A stretch of DNA of 13,064 bases from Gemmatimonadota bacterium (GTDB taxonomy: Bacteria; Gemmatimonadota; Gemmatimonadetes; Gemmatimonadales; GWC2-71-9): assembly GCA_025360265.1 (NCBI GenBank), contig JANYCP010000086.1, forward strand, positions 1 through 13,064, written 5' to 3'. Below the pieces are notes generated by a model that was given only the letters and a program-made list of their open reading frames with translations, searched no databases and was not told the origin of the DNA. The first letter of the stretch is position 1. Each line of letters opens with the position of its first letter. The translations under genes and the position numbers were made by a program. Shown piece after piece: positions 7,109 through 13,064 of this stretch.

Positions 7109-8346
7109 GCCGCGCCGGCCATCGGGTCGGCGTCGACTGCGGCGACAACGCCGAGCGCGCTGCGCACGCCATCCTCGTGAAATCCGTAGCCCCAGTAGGC
7201 GCCGCAAAAATGAGTTCGCCCGCCACTGATTTCCGAGTGGCGTCGCTGCGCCGCCATCCCGGCAGTGGAATACACCGGGTGACGGTAGCGAAACCGCTGG
7301 TAGATCATCTCGGCGCGAATCCGTTCACCGGCATTCAGTGACACGCAGAAGGTCTGCGACGCCGTCAGTGACTGCAGCATGTTCATGTTGTACGTCACGA
7401 CCGACGGCGCCCCCTTGTCGGCGGCCATCAGGTAGTTCCAGCTTCCCCACGCGCGACGGCGGCTGGGGAGGATGCGTTCGTCGCGATGCAGCACCACATC
7501 GTTCTCCTGATATGGCAGCGCGCCGAGGATCTCGCGCTCGAGACGCGAAGCATCGGACAGCATGCGGAGTGCGTCATCGCTGTGGCAGGCGAGCACGACG
7601 CGATCGAACAATTCGCCGTTCACCATCGCCCCGTTCGCCGTTCGCCGCACCTCACGTACCGGGGTTCGAAGGCGAATGCGGTCACGAAACGGGACGATCA
7701 ACGCCTCGACGTACTGTTGTGACCCGCCCTGGACCACGCGCCACTGCGGGCGGTTGTCGACGGTGAGCATGCCGTGGTTCTCGAAGAAGCGGACGAAGAA
7801 CTCGGCCGGCATGTCGAGCACCTTGGCCGGCGGAATCGACCAGAGGGCCGATCCCATGGGCACGAGGTAATCGCGGGTCAGCTCCACGCCGAAGCGAGCG
7901 GCGTCGAGATATGTGCCAAGCGTGCCCGCCGCATTTCCCGACTCGACGGCTGCGGGCGCTTCGCGGTTGAACCGGAGGATGTCACGCAGCATCCGGTGGA
8001 ATCGCGGGCGGATGATGTTGCGCCGTTGGATGAAGAGCTGGTTGATCGACGACCCGTTGTACTCGAGCCCGGTCGCATCGGATCGGACCGAGAAACTCAT
8101 CTGCGTCGGCTGGGACGCGACTCCGAGCTCGCCGAGCAGCGCGGTGAAGTGCGGGTAGTTGCGCTCGTTGTAGACAATGAATCCCGAATCGACAGGATGG
8201 GTGACGCGATCGACTGCAATGGGAATCGTGTTGACATGACCGCCGACGTAGTCATTGGCCTCGAACAACGTGACCTCGTGCCGACGATACAGCCGATGCG
8301 CAACGACGAGCCCGGCCACTCCGCTCCCTACGATCGCGATCCGCAT
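7105..8346 (-). CDS. FAD-dependent amine-oxidase-like oxidoreductase
   Basis: A 413-residue flavoprotein of the COG2907 type. The N-terminal Rossmann motif is G7-S-G-V-A-G12, with the ribose-binding acid E29 and V-G-G-H-V-N-T following. The C-terminal flavin motif GAYWGYGFHEDGVRSAL (382-398) is complete. The fold resembles phytoene desaturases and monoamine oxidases, and members beside CFA-like and DUF1365 genes are linked to oxidation or desaturation of methylated fatty acids (the furan fatty acid route in Rhodobacter). The ATG at 8346 puts the flavin motif at the usual distance from the N-terminus. A TTG at 8364 is possible but adds an Arg-rich extension overlapping the desaturase. The gap to the desaturase stop is 1 nt. 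The substrate is inferred from neighbours only. Confidence 0.92.
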   Translation of the reverse strand: MRIAIVGSGVAGLVVAHRLYRRHEVTLFEANDYVGGHVNTIPIAVDRVTHPVDSGFIVYNERNYPHFTALLGELGVASQPTQMSFSVRSDATGLEYNGSSINQLFIQRRNIIRPRFHRMLRDILRFNREAPAAVESGNAAGTLGTYLDAARFGVELTRDYLVPMGSALWSIPPAKVLDMPAEFFVRFFENHGMLTVDNRPQWRVVQGGSQQYVEALIVPFRDRIRLRTPVREVRRTANGAMVNGELFDRVVLACHSDDALRMLSDASRLEREILGALPYQENDVVLHRDERILPSRRRAWGSWNYLMAADKGAPSVVTYNMNMLQSLTASQTFCVSLNAGERIRAEMIYQRFRYRHPVYSTAGMAAQRRHSEISGGRTHFCGAYWGYGFHEDGVRSALGVVAAVDADPMAGAA

Positions 8347-8347
8347 G

Positions 8348-9253
8348 CTACGCGCCCGCTTCAAGGACGCGCCTTGGCACTGGCCGAAGGTTGCGAATGA
8401 TGCGCACGCGCGAGAGCAGCCAGAGGCCGTAGTACGTCAGATCGAATTCCCACCAGTAGAAGCCCTGCCGTGCCGACCCGGGATACCGGTGGTGATTGTT
8501 GTGCCATCCCTCGCCGAGAGTGATGATGGCGAGCGTGAGAGAATTTCGGCTGTCGTCATCGGTGTCGTAGCGACGGCGCCCGAACGTGTGCGCCAGCGAG
8601 TTGATGAGACAGGTCGCATGAAACAGCACGACCGTGCTCACGAAGAATCCCCAAATCAGGAAGGACCAGCCGCCTGTCATGACGAGCGCGACCGCAAGCA
8701 GGAGCGGCACGGCGATGTCGTAGCGATCGAGAAGGCGGAGTTCGCCGAAGCGCGCCAGGTCGCGCACTTCGTGCAGGTCGGTTGGGAAGTTCACCGAGTC
8801 GGTAATCCATCCCATGTGACTCCACCAGAAACCATGCTGCACCGGGGAGTGCACATCGCGTGGCGTGTCGGCATGGCGGTGATGCTTCCGATGGTGTGCC
8901 GCCCACCAGAGCGGACCACGCTGCACCGCGCTCGCCCCAACACAAGCGAACACCAATTGGACCGCCCGATTGGTGGTGAACGCTCGGTGCGAGAAGTAGC
9001 GATGATAGAACCCGGTGATAGCGAACATCCGAACGACGTAAAGCGCCGCTGCCACCACCATCGCGCGGCGATCGAAGCCAACCCAGACCACACCGAGACA
9101 AGCGACATGCATCGCCACGAACGGCACGACTCGGATCCAGTCGACCGTCCCAGCTCGGTCCGCGCTTGCCGCCCTTGGCGCCCCTGAGTCGAACCACAGG
9201 ACGACCTGTCGGAGCCATCGCGGCCAGGAACCGGAAGATTTCGTCAGCGACAT
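8348..9253 (-). CDS. Membrane fatty acid (acyl-CoA type) desaturase
   Basis: A 301-residue membrane di-iron desaturase and first gene of the operon. The three histidine boxes of the delta-9 acyl-CoA desaturase family are present: HRYFSH (84-89), HRKHH (121-125) and HNNHH (251-255), plus the N-S-L-A-H motif (218-222) that supplies a further His. Hydrophobic segments lie at about 41-60, 65-80, 97-110, 181-197 and 198-215. The enzyme would insert a cis double bond in a saturated acyl chain using O2 and electrons from a partner not encoded here. This makes the unsaturated substrate that CFA-like methyltransferases need, so its presence in the same operon is functionally coherent. The ATG at 9253 is 7 nt after a -10-like TAGACT with no Shine-Dalgarno site, so the mRNA is probably leaderless. 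Confidence 0.93.
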   Translation of the reverse strand: MSLTKSSGSWPRWLRQVVLWFDSGAPRAASADRAGTVDWIRVVPFVAMHVACLGVVWVGFDRRAMVVAAALYVVRMFAITGFYHRYFSHRAFTTNRAVQLVFACVGASAVQRGPLWWAAHHRKHHRHADTPRDVHSPVQHGFWWSHMGWITDSVNFPTDLHEVRDLARFGELRLLDRYDIAVPLLLAVALVMTGGWSFLIWGFFVSTVVLFHATCLINSLAHTFGRRRYDTDDDSRNSLTLAIITLGEGWHNNHHRYPGSARQGFYWWEFDLTYYGLWLLSRVRIIRNLRPVPRRVLEAGA

Positions 9254-9255
9254 GG

Positions 9256-9288
9256 CAGCAAGTCTACTGATTGTCTAGTTATTGTCAA
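9256..9288 (-). promoter_or_regulatory. Predicted operon promoter with tandem 11-bp CarH-type operator repeats
   Basis: On the minus strand a perfect -35 TTGACA (9288-9283) is followed after 16 nt by TAGACT (9266-9261), which ends 7 nt before the desaturase ATG. Three 11-bp units run without gap: TTGACAATAAC (9288-9278), TAGACAATCAG (9277-9267) and TAGACTTGCTG (9266-9256). They share T-N-G-A-C, and the first two share T-N-G-A-C-A-A-T. Spacing, orientation to the gene and overlap of the first unit with the -35 box are the same as at the carH promoter. This is the basis for predicting that CarH directly represses the six-gene operon in the dark. Confidence 0.72.
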
Positions 9289-9307
9289 GCCTTAAGTATA
9301 TTTTATA

Positions 9308-9340
9308 TCGACAATCTATACTTTATGCTTTAGGGAGGGG
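9308..9340 (+). promoter_or_regulatory. Putative DUF2177 promoter, single operator unit and ribosome binding site
   Basis: One copy of the operator unit, TCGACAATCTA (9308-9318), runs into a good -10 box TATACT (9317-9322). No good -35 is seen at the right distance. The following 11-mer TACTTTATGCT (9319-9329) is only a partial match. A strong Shine-Dalgarno site, AGGGAGGGG (9332-9340), stands 2 nt before the ATG at 9343. The divergent spacer (9254-9342) is AT-rich compared with the surroundings. Weaker control by the same regulator is plausible. Confidence 0.45.
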
Positions 9341-9342
9341 TC

Positions 9343-9756
9343 ATGACGGTTGCCAACATGTTCAAGGTCTATTCCCTGTCGTTGCTGGTCTGCCTCGGAC
9401 TCGACGTGCTCTGGCTCGGCTTCGTTGCGCGCGGGTTTTACCAGCAGCAGCTCGCCAGGATCCTGCGACCCGACGTACAGTGGGCGCCGGCACTGGCGTT
9501 CTATGCGCTGTTTGTGGTCGGGGTGATCGTCTTTGCCGTCGCGCCGGCCCTGGAGCGGGCGTCACTCGGGCGAGCGATCTGGTCCGGCGCATTGTTGGGG
9601 CTGGTGGCCTATGCCACGTACGACCTCACCAGCCTGGCGTTAGTGCGCGATTTCCCGCCACTGGTCGCGGTGGTCGACCTGGCGTGGGGAACAACGCTCG
9701 CGGCGATCGTTGCCGCGGTGGGATATGGCGTGGGCCAATGGGTCGCGGGGCGGTGA
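9343..9756 (+). CDS. DUF2177 family membrane protein
   Basis: A 137-residue inner-membrane protein with four predicted helices (about 9-28, 47-67, 74-98 and 107-133). It fits DUF2177 (PF09945): D21-V-L-W-L-G26, a conserved F-Y after the first helix, P68 after the second, YATYDLT (90-96) in the third, and D112-L-A-W-G at the start of the fourth. Its function is unknown. It recurs beside B12-type MerR regulators, CFA-like and DUF1365 genes in other bacteria, so its divergence here from the desaturase operon, with one operator copy in the shared spacer, supports membership in the same regulon. It might help lipid handling in the membrane, but nothing in the sequence shows a reaction. A strong Shine-Dalgarno site sets the start. 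Confidence 0.9.
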   Translation: MTVANMFKVYSLSLLVCLGLDVLWLGFVARGFYQQQLARILRPDVQWAPALAFYALFVVGVIVFAVAPALERASLGRAIWSGALLGLVAYATYDLTSLALVRDFPPLVAVVDLAWGTTLAAIVAAVGYGVGQWVAGR

Positions 9757-9764
9757 TTTCGTAA

Positions 9765-9784
9765 GGGTGCAGCGTGCTGCGCCC
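9765..9784. terminator. Hairpin between convergent DUF2177 and EamA genes
   Basis: The 8-bp stem GGGTGCAG / CTGCGCCC (one T-G wobble) closes a CGTG loop. It lies in the 31-nt gap between the two converging stop codons, so it could stop transcription from both sides. There is no T-run on either strand, so it is not a classical intrinsic terminator. Confidence 0.4.
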
Positions 9785-9787
9785 CTC

Positions 9788-10675
9788 CTACCCCTCCGCC
9801 GCCACGGCGTGTTTCGTGAGGAACACACCCGCCAGGATAAAGATCCCGCCGACGATGTGAATCAATCCGGGCCGTTCGTGCAGCGCGATCATCGCGATGA
9901 TCGTTGCCACCAGCGGCACCATGGTGTTGTACACCACCGTGCGCGCCGCACCGAGTTGCGTCAGTCCGCGATTCCAGAACAGATACGCTACGACCAGTGA
10001 GAGCAGCGCCGAATAGGCGAGGCCGCCCCAACCGGCGAACGTGACCTGGTGCCAATGCGTATGCAGCAGTGCCGGCATCCCGGCGATCACCAGCCCAGGT
10101 GTTCCGGTGTAAACAGTCCACGCCGTGAGTGTCAGCGGTGAAATCGCCGGCGCCCAGTGCTGCTGCAACAAGGTGAACACGGCCCACATCGCCACGGCGC
10201 CGAGGAGCATCAGTTCGCCGGTGCCGAATCCGCTGTCGATCGAACCACCACGACCGAGGATCACGACCACCACGCCGACAGTGGCGACCAGCACCGCGAC
10301 GCGTTGACCCGCAGTGACCTTCTCCACGCGCAGCACGCCAGCTGCCAATGTGACCAGCGCCGGCATGCCGGCGAGGATAAGCGACGTCTTGGTGGCGGAG
10401 GTACGCTTGAGCCCCTCCATGAAGAGGAGCTGATAGATCGTATTGCCAAAGACGCCGAGCCAGATGAGCCGGACGAGAACGCCCTTGGGCAACACCGTTG
10501 GTCCCTGCACCCAGCGCACCACACCCCAAAGCACCACCGAGGCGATCGTGAACCGCAGTGCGGTGAAGGCCAGCGGGTCGAGCTCGGTGAAGGCGATTTT
10601 CGATGCGGTGAAATTGCCGGCCCAGAAGAGGACGACGAGGAGCATTCCGGCGCGGGGGGAGATGCGGGCGAACAT
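9788..10675 (-). CDS. EamA/DMT-family transporter
   Basis: A 295-residue protein with about ten hydrophobic helices in two tandem EamA repeats (about residues 8-138 and 152-288). The first repeat begins LLVVLFWAGNFTASK, with F-T-A-L-R-F after it. The second carries the late segment GAARTVVYNTMVPLVATIIAMIALHERP split across its last helices, the usual position of the conserved Glu-Arg/Gln-Pro loop. Members export or import small metabolites such as amino acids or nucleosides; the substrate cannot be read from sequence. It is convergent with DUF2177 and divergent from lepA, so it is a single-gene unit. The ATG at 10675 lies 7 nt after a TATATT hexamer. M11 (after PRAG) is an alternative start. 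Confidence 0.92.
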   Translation of the reverse strand: MFARISPRAGMLLVVLFWAGNFTASKIAFTELDPLAFTALRFTIASVVLWGVVRWVQGPTVLPKGVLVRLIWLGVFGNTIYQLLFMEGLKRTSATKTSLILAGMPALVTLAAGVLRVEKVTAGQRVAVLVATVGVVVVILGRGGSIDSGFGTGELMLLGAVAMWAVFTLLQQHWAPAISPLTLTAWTVYTGTPGLVIAGMPALLHTHWHQVTFAGWGGLAYSALLSLVVAYLFWNRGLTQLGAARTVVYNTMVPLVATIIAMIALHERPGLIHIVGGIFILAGVFLTKHAVAAEG

Positions 10676-10682
10676 TGGCGGG

Positions 10683-10688
10683 AATATA
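10683..10688 (-). promoter_or_regulatory. -10 box of the EamA transporter gene
   Basis: TATATT on the minus strand ends 7 nt before the ATG at 10675. A start site 7 nt after the hexamer would fall on the A of the ATG, giving a leaderless mRNA. No -35 match is visible at 16-18 nt. Confidence 0.5.
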
Positions 10689-10707
10689 GGAGAGGGGACC
10701 CGGGCAT

Positions 10708-10791
10708 CCCTCGTCCTGAGCCGCAGGCGAGGGACCTCCAGTATTTACTCCGGACCAGCACTTGAGGCCCCTCGCTTCGCTCAGGGCGAGG
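10708..10791. repeat. Inverted pair of REP-like palindromic units
   Basis: Two related units face each other. On the plus strand, CCCTCG-T-CCTG (10708-10718) pairs with CAGGCGAGGG (10724-10733) around an AGCCG loop. On the minus strand the second unit has CCTCGC (10791-10786) and GCGAGG (10775-10770) around a loop holding CTGAGCGAA. Reading each in its own direction, both contain CTCG-(T/C)-CCTGAGC, then CGAGGG, a purine, CCTC and AGT. This CCTGAGC...GCGAGG type resembles dispersed intergenic palindromes seen in several soil phyla. The pair lies between divergent promoters, so it is not a terminator. Confidence 0.6.
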
Positions 10792-10816
10792 TACCGTCCC
10801 GTGCCCCGCGTCCGGT

Positions 10817-10822
10817 TACTTT
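10817..10822 (+). promoter_or_regulatory. -10 box of lepA
   Basis: TACTTT ends 7 nt before the lepA ATG. There is no Shine-Dalgarno site between it and the start codon, which again fits a leaderless mRNA. No clear -35 is found. Confidence 0.45.
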
Positions 10823-10829
10823 CCCGCCC

Positions 10830-12629
10830 ATGCGCCAGTCCCGTGTCCGTAATTTCTGCATCGTCGCCCATATCGATCACGGCAAGTCGACCCTGGCTGA
10901 CCGCCTGATCGAGGTCACCGGAACGGTGGCGAAGCGCGACATGAAGGAACAACTCCTCGACACGATGGACCTGGAGCGCGAGCGCGGCATCACCATCAAG
11001 CTCAATGCCGTCCGGATGAACTACCGCGGTCTTGATGGGATCGACTACGAGCTCAACCTGATCGACACGCCCGGACACGTTGACTTCACCTACGAAGTCT
11101 CGCGCTCGCTGGCAGCGTGCGAAGGCGCCATTCTCGTCGTCGACGCCTCGCAGGGTATCCAGGCGCAGACGCTGTCGAATCTCTTCCTGGCACTCGATGC
11201 GGGACTGGAAATCATCCCGGTGCTCAACAAGATCGACTTGCCGGGCGCAGAGCCGGAGAAACGCGCCAAGGAGATCATGGACCTGATCGGCGTGTCGCGG
11301 GAAGAAATTCTTGCAGTGTCCGCCAAGGACGGCACTGGCGTGCCGGCGTTGCTCGAAGCAGTCGTGGCGCGCATTCCGTCGCCGCGGGGCGTGAGCAATG
11401 CGCCGCTGCGCGCGCTGATATTCGACTCGTACTACGATCGCTATCGCGGGGTGATCCCCAGCATTCGCGTGGTGGACGGTGAACTCCGCGCTGGAATGCA
11501 GATCGCCTTCGGTGCGCATCCCGCAGACGTGTACGGCGTGGACGAAGTGGGCATCCTCGCCCTCGGCAAGCATCGCACCGAAGTCCTGCAGGCCGGCGAA
11601 GTGGGGTACGTCATCGCCAACCTGCGCGATGTGCGCGATGCTCGGGTCGGGGATACGGTGTTCGACGCGGCCGAACCAACCGGCGAGCTGCTGCCCGGCT
11701 ATCGCGAAGTGAAGAGCATGGTGTTTGCCGGTGTGTATCCGACCGACGCCGCGCAATACGAAGATCTTCGTGACTCGCTTGAGAAGCTCCGCCTCAACGA
11801 CGCGTCGCTTCAATACGAGCCGGAATCGTCCACGGCACTCGGCTTCGGCTTTCGCTGCGGCTTTCTCGGCCTGCTCCATCTCGAGATTGTGCAGGAACGC
11901 CTCGAACGCGAGTTCAATCTCTCGCTGATCACCACGGTGCCCACGGTCGAGTATCACGTCTACAAAACCGATGGCGAGATGTTGCTGGTCGAGAATCCGA
12001 GCACGATGCCCGATCCGGCGAACATCTCGCGCATCGAGGAACCGTACGTGAAGGCGCGGATCATGGCGCCGGTGGAGTACATCGGCGGGATCATGAACCT
12101 CGGCCAGGAACGCCGCGGCGAGTATCACGACATGAAGTACCTGGATGCCGCGCGCGTCGAATTCACCTTCGATTTTCCGCTCGGCGAAATCGTGCTCGAT
12201 TTCTACGACAAGCTCAAGTCGATCTCGCGCGGTTACGCGTCACTCGACTACGAACTGGCCGGCTTCCGCGAATCGCCGCTGGTGCGCCTCGACATGCTGC
12301 TCAATGGCGATCCAATCGACGCCTTCAGCGTGATCATCCACCGCGACAAGGCGTACGAGTGGGGACGCAAGATCGCGGAGAAGCTCAAGGAACTGATTCC
12401 GCGGCAACTGTATGTCGTCGCGATTCAAGCCGCGATCGGCAACAAGGTGATTGCGCGCGAAACCATTTCGGCGATGCGCAAGGACGTGCTGGCGAAGTGC
12501 TATGGCGGTGACATCACCCGCAAGCGCAAGCTGCTCGAGAAGCAGAAAGAGGGAAAGAAGCGGATGAAGCAGGTCGGCTCCGTCGAGATTCCGCAGGAGG
12601 CCTTCCTGGCTGTCCTGCAGGTCGACTAG
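10830..12629 (+). CDS. lepA: Elongation factor 4 (LepA), ribosomal back-translocase GTPase
   Basis: A 599-residue translational GTPase of normal LepA length. All G motifs are present: G1 AHIDHGKST (13-21), G2 within RGITIKLNAV (52-61), G3 DTPGH (79-83), G4 NKID (133-136) and G5 SAK (164-166). The domain II, III and V equivalents follow, and the LepA-specific C-terminal domain ends with the basic stretch RKRKLLEKQKEGKKRMKQVG and IPQEAFLAVL. EF4 binds stalled or mistranslocated ribosomes and helps initiation or elongation under ionic or other stress. The ATG at 10830 gives the conserved MRQSRVRNFCIVAHIDHG N-terminus. The open frame extends upstream to 10443 but that part crosses the repeat units and the transporter gene and is not LepA. 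Confidence 0.98.
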   Translation: MRQSRVRNFCIVAHIDHGKSTLADRLIEVTGTVAKRDMKEQLLDTMDLERERGITIKLNAVRMNYRGLDGIDYELNLIDTPGHVDFTYEVSRSLAACEGAILVVDASQGIQAQTLSNLFLALDAGLEIIPVLNKIDLPGAEPEKRAKEIMDLIGVSREEILAVSAKDGTGVPALLEAVVARIPSPRGVSNAPLRALIFDSYYDRYRGVIPSIRVVDGELRAGMQIAFGAHPADVYGVDEVGILALGKHRTEVLQAGEVGYVIANLRDVRDARVGDTVFDAAEPTGELLPGYREVKSMVFAGVYPTDAAQYEDLRDSLEKLRLNDASLQYEPESSTALGFGFRCGFLGLLHLEIVQERLEREFNLSLITTVPTVEYHVYKTDGEMLLVENPSTMPDPANISRIEEPYVKARIMAPVEYIGGIMNLGQERRGEYHDMKYLDAARVEFTFDFPLGEIVLDFYDKLKSISRGYASLDYELAGFRESPLVRLDMLLNGDPIDAFSVIIHRDKAYEWGRKIAEKLKELIPRQLYVVAIQAAIGNKVIARETISAMRKDVLAKCYGGDITRKRKLLEKQKEGKKRMKQVGSVEIPQEAFLAVLQVD

Positions 12630-12639
12630 GCGCACACCG

Positions 12640-13064
12640 GTGCGGATCGGCTTCGACGCCATTCGCGCGCTGCACAACACCACCGGACTCGGCAACTACG
12701 CGCGCAATCTCCTGCGCGGATTGCACGCGCTCGATCCATCGCTCCAGCTGCATCTCTATTCGCCCAAGCCACCGGCCGAGCAATTCCGCAAGTTTCCGGC
12801 GGAGGTAGAGGCCAGCGTCCATCTCCCAAGCCCCACGCCCCATGCCCCACGCCTCCTTCCTTGGCGCACCTTCCGCCTCGGTCGCCAGGTGACGCGCGAC
12901 GGCATGCAGCTCTACCATGGCCTCACGCACGAGATTCCGCGCGACCTCCCCCGCACCGGCATCAAATCGGTGGTCACGTTCGCCGATCTCATCTTTGAGA
13001 AGCATCCGAAGTACTTCCCGCGCATCGATCGCTGGAGCTATCGCTGGCGGTATCGCTGGAGCGC
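12640..13064 (+). CDS. GT4-type glycosyltransferase (partial, 3' end outside window)
   Basis: At least 141 codons from a GTG at 12640, 10 nt after the lepA stop; the gene runs off the right edge. The N-terminus RIGFDAIRALHNTTGLGNYA (2-21) followed by a Leu-rich helix is the acceptor-side start of GT-B family 4 glycosyltransferases (G-I-G-x-Y-x-R). Later, LYHGLTHEIP (about 91-100) and VTFADLIFEKHPKYFP (about 111-126) match the usual H-D-x-x-x-x-x-x-P-x-x-x-x region. Such enzymes transfer a sugar from an NDP-sugar, for cell-surface polysaccharide or glycolipid; the donor is unknown. The short gap suggests co-transcription with lepA. A C-rich heptamer repeat encodes a Pro/His-rich insert around residues 62-72. 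There is no Shine-Dalgarno site at the GTG. Confidence 0.82.
   Translation, partial: MRIGFDAIRALHNTTGLGNYARNLLRGLHALDPSLQLHLYSPKPPAEQFRKFPAEVEASVHLPSPTPHAPRLLPWRTFRLGRQVTRDGMQLYHGLTHEIPRDLPRTGIKSVVTFADLIFEKHPKYFPRIDRWSYRWRYRWS
12830..12850 (+). repeat. Three tandem 7-bp repeats (GCCCCAY) inside the glycosyltransferase gene
   Basis: GCCCCAC, GCCCCAT and GCCCCAC follow one another without gaps (21 nt, so the reading frame is kept). They encode part of a Pro/His-rich stretch between two structured segments. A change of one unit would shift the frame. Confidence 0.7.

Noticed and set aside
8255..9187. 310-residue open frame on the plus strand
   Set aside because: Antisense to the desaturase, whose three His boxes establish the true strand.
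9256..9288. Repeats as part of a CRISPR array
   Set aside because: Units are 11 bp, contiguous and without spacers, and lie on a promoter.
10708..10733. Hairpin as an intrinsic terminator
   Set aside because: It sits between two divergent promoters and has no T-run; it is better explained as a repeat unit.
10443..10829. Upstream extension of the lepA frame
   Set aside because: It would run through the repeat pair and antisense through the transporter gene; LepA proteins start close to the GTPase motif, as the ATG at 10830 gives.
9609..12128. 839-residue open frame on the minus strand
   Set aside because: It lies antisense to lepA and out of frame with the EamA gene; its His/Arg-rich composition is typical of a GC-rich shadow frame, and both overlapping genes have full family motifs.

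Overview
The window is GC-rich chromosomal DNA (by eye above 60% G+C, with tight gene packing and many 4-nt start/stop overlaps). No phylogenetic marker was compared, but the style fits an aerobic soil or water bacterium such as Gemmatimonadota. That assignment is a guess. I see no rRNA, tRNA, CRISPR array, insertion sequence or phage gene, and no gene-free stretch longer than about 155 nt.

Left part (1-2885): the 5' end of a BatA-type membrane protein and a DUF58 protein form a leftward pair. They diverge from a rightward M28-family zinc aminopeptidase lipoprotein.

Centre (2886-9756): this is the most interesting region. A rightward MerR-type regulator with a cobalamin-binding C-terminal half keeps every diagnostic residue of the CarH/LitR B12 photoreceptors. 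It meets, tail to tail on a shared CTAG, a leftward six-gene operon. In transcription order the operon encodes an acyl-CoA desaturase-type membrane enzyme, an FAD-dependent amine-oxidase-like oxidoreductase, DUF1365, a cyclopropane-fatty-acid-synthase-like methyltransferase, DUF1295 (steroid 5-alpha-reductase-like) and an SRPBCC protein. All junctions are a 1-nt gap or 4-nt overlaps. A DUF2177 membrane protein is transcribed divergently from the desaturase.

The promoters of the regulator and of the operon both carry tandem 11-bp direct repeats, T-N-G-A-C-A-(A/T)-T, lying over a perfect TTGACA -35 box. A single copy lies in front of the DUF2177 gene. CarH proteins are known to bind 11-bp direct repeats, so the most economical reading is a light-switched (adenosylcobalamin-sensed) regulon that remodels membrane fatty acids. 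The desaturase would supply unsaturated chains. The methyltransferase, which lacks two of the bicarbonate ligands of true cyclopropane synthases, would methylate them, and the FAD and DUF1295 enzymes would oxidise or reduce the product. Related gene sets are linked to furan or methyl-branched fatty acids and singlet-oxygen defence in other bacteria. The product here is inferred, not shown.

Right part (9757-13064): a leftward EamA-type transporter, then rightward lepA (elongation factor 4) and the start of a GT4-type glycosyltransferase cut by the window edge. The transporter/lepA divergent promoter region holds a pair of inverted palindromic repeat units. Four genes (carH, desaturase, EamA and lepA) have a -10-like hexamer ending exactly 7 nt before the ATG, which suggests leaderless mRNAs.
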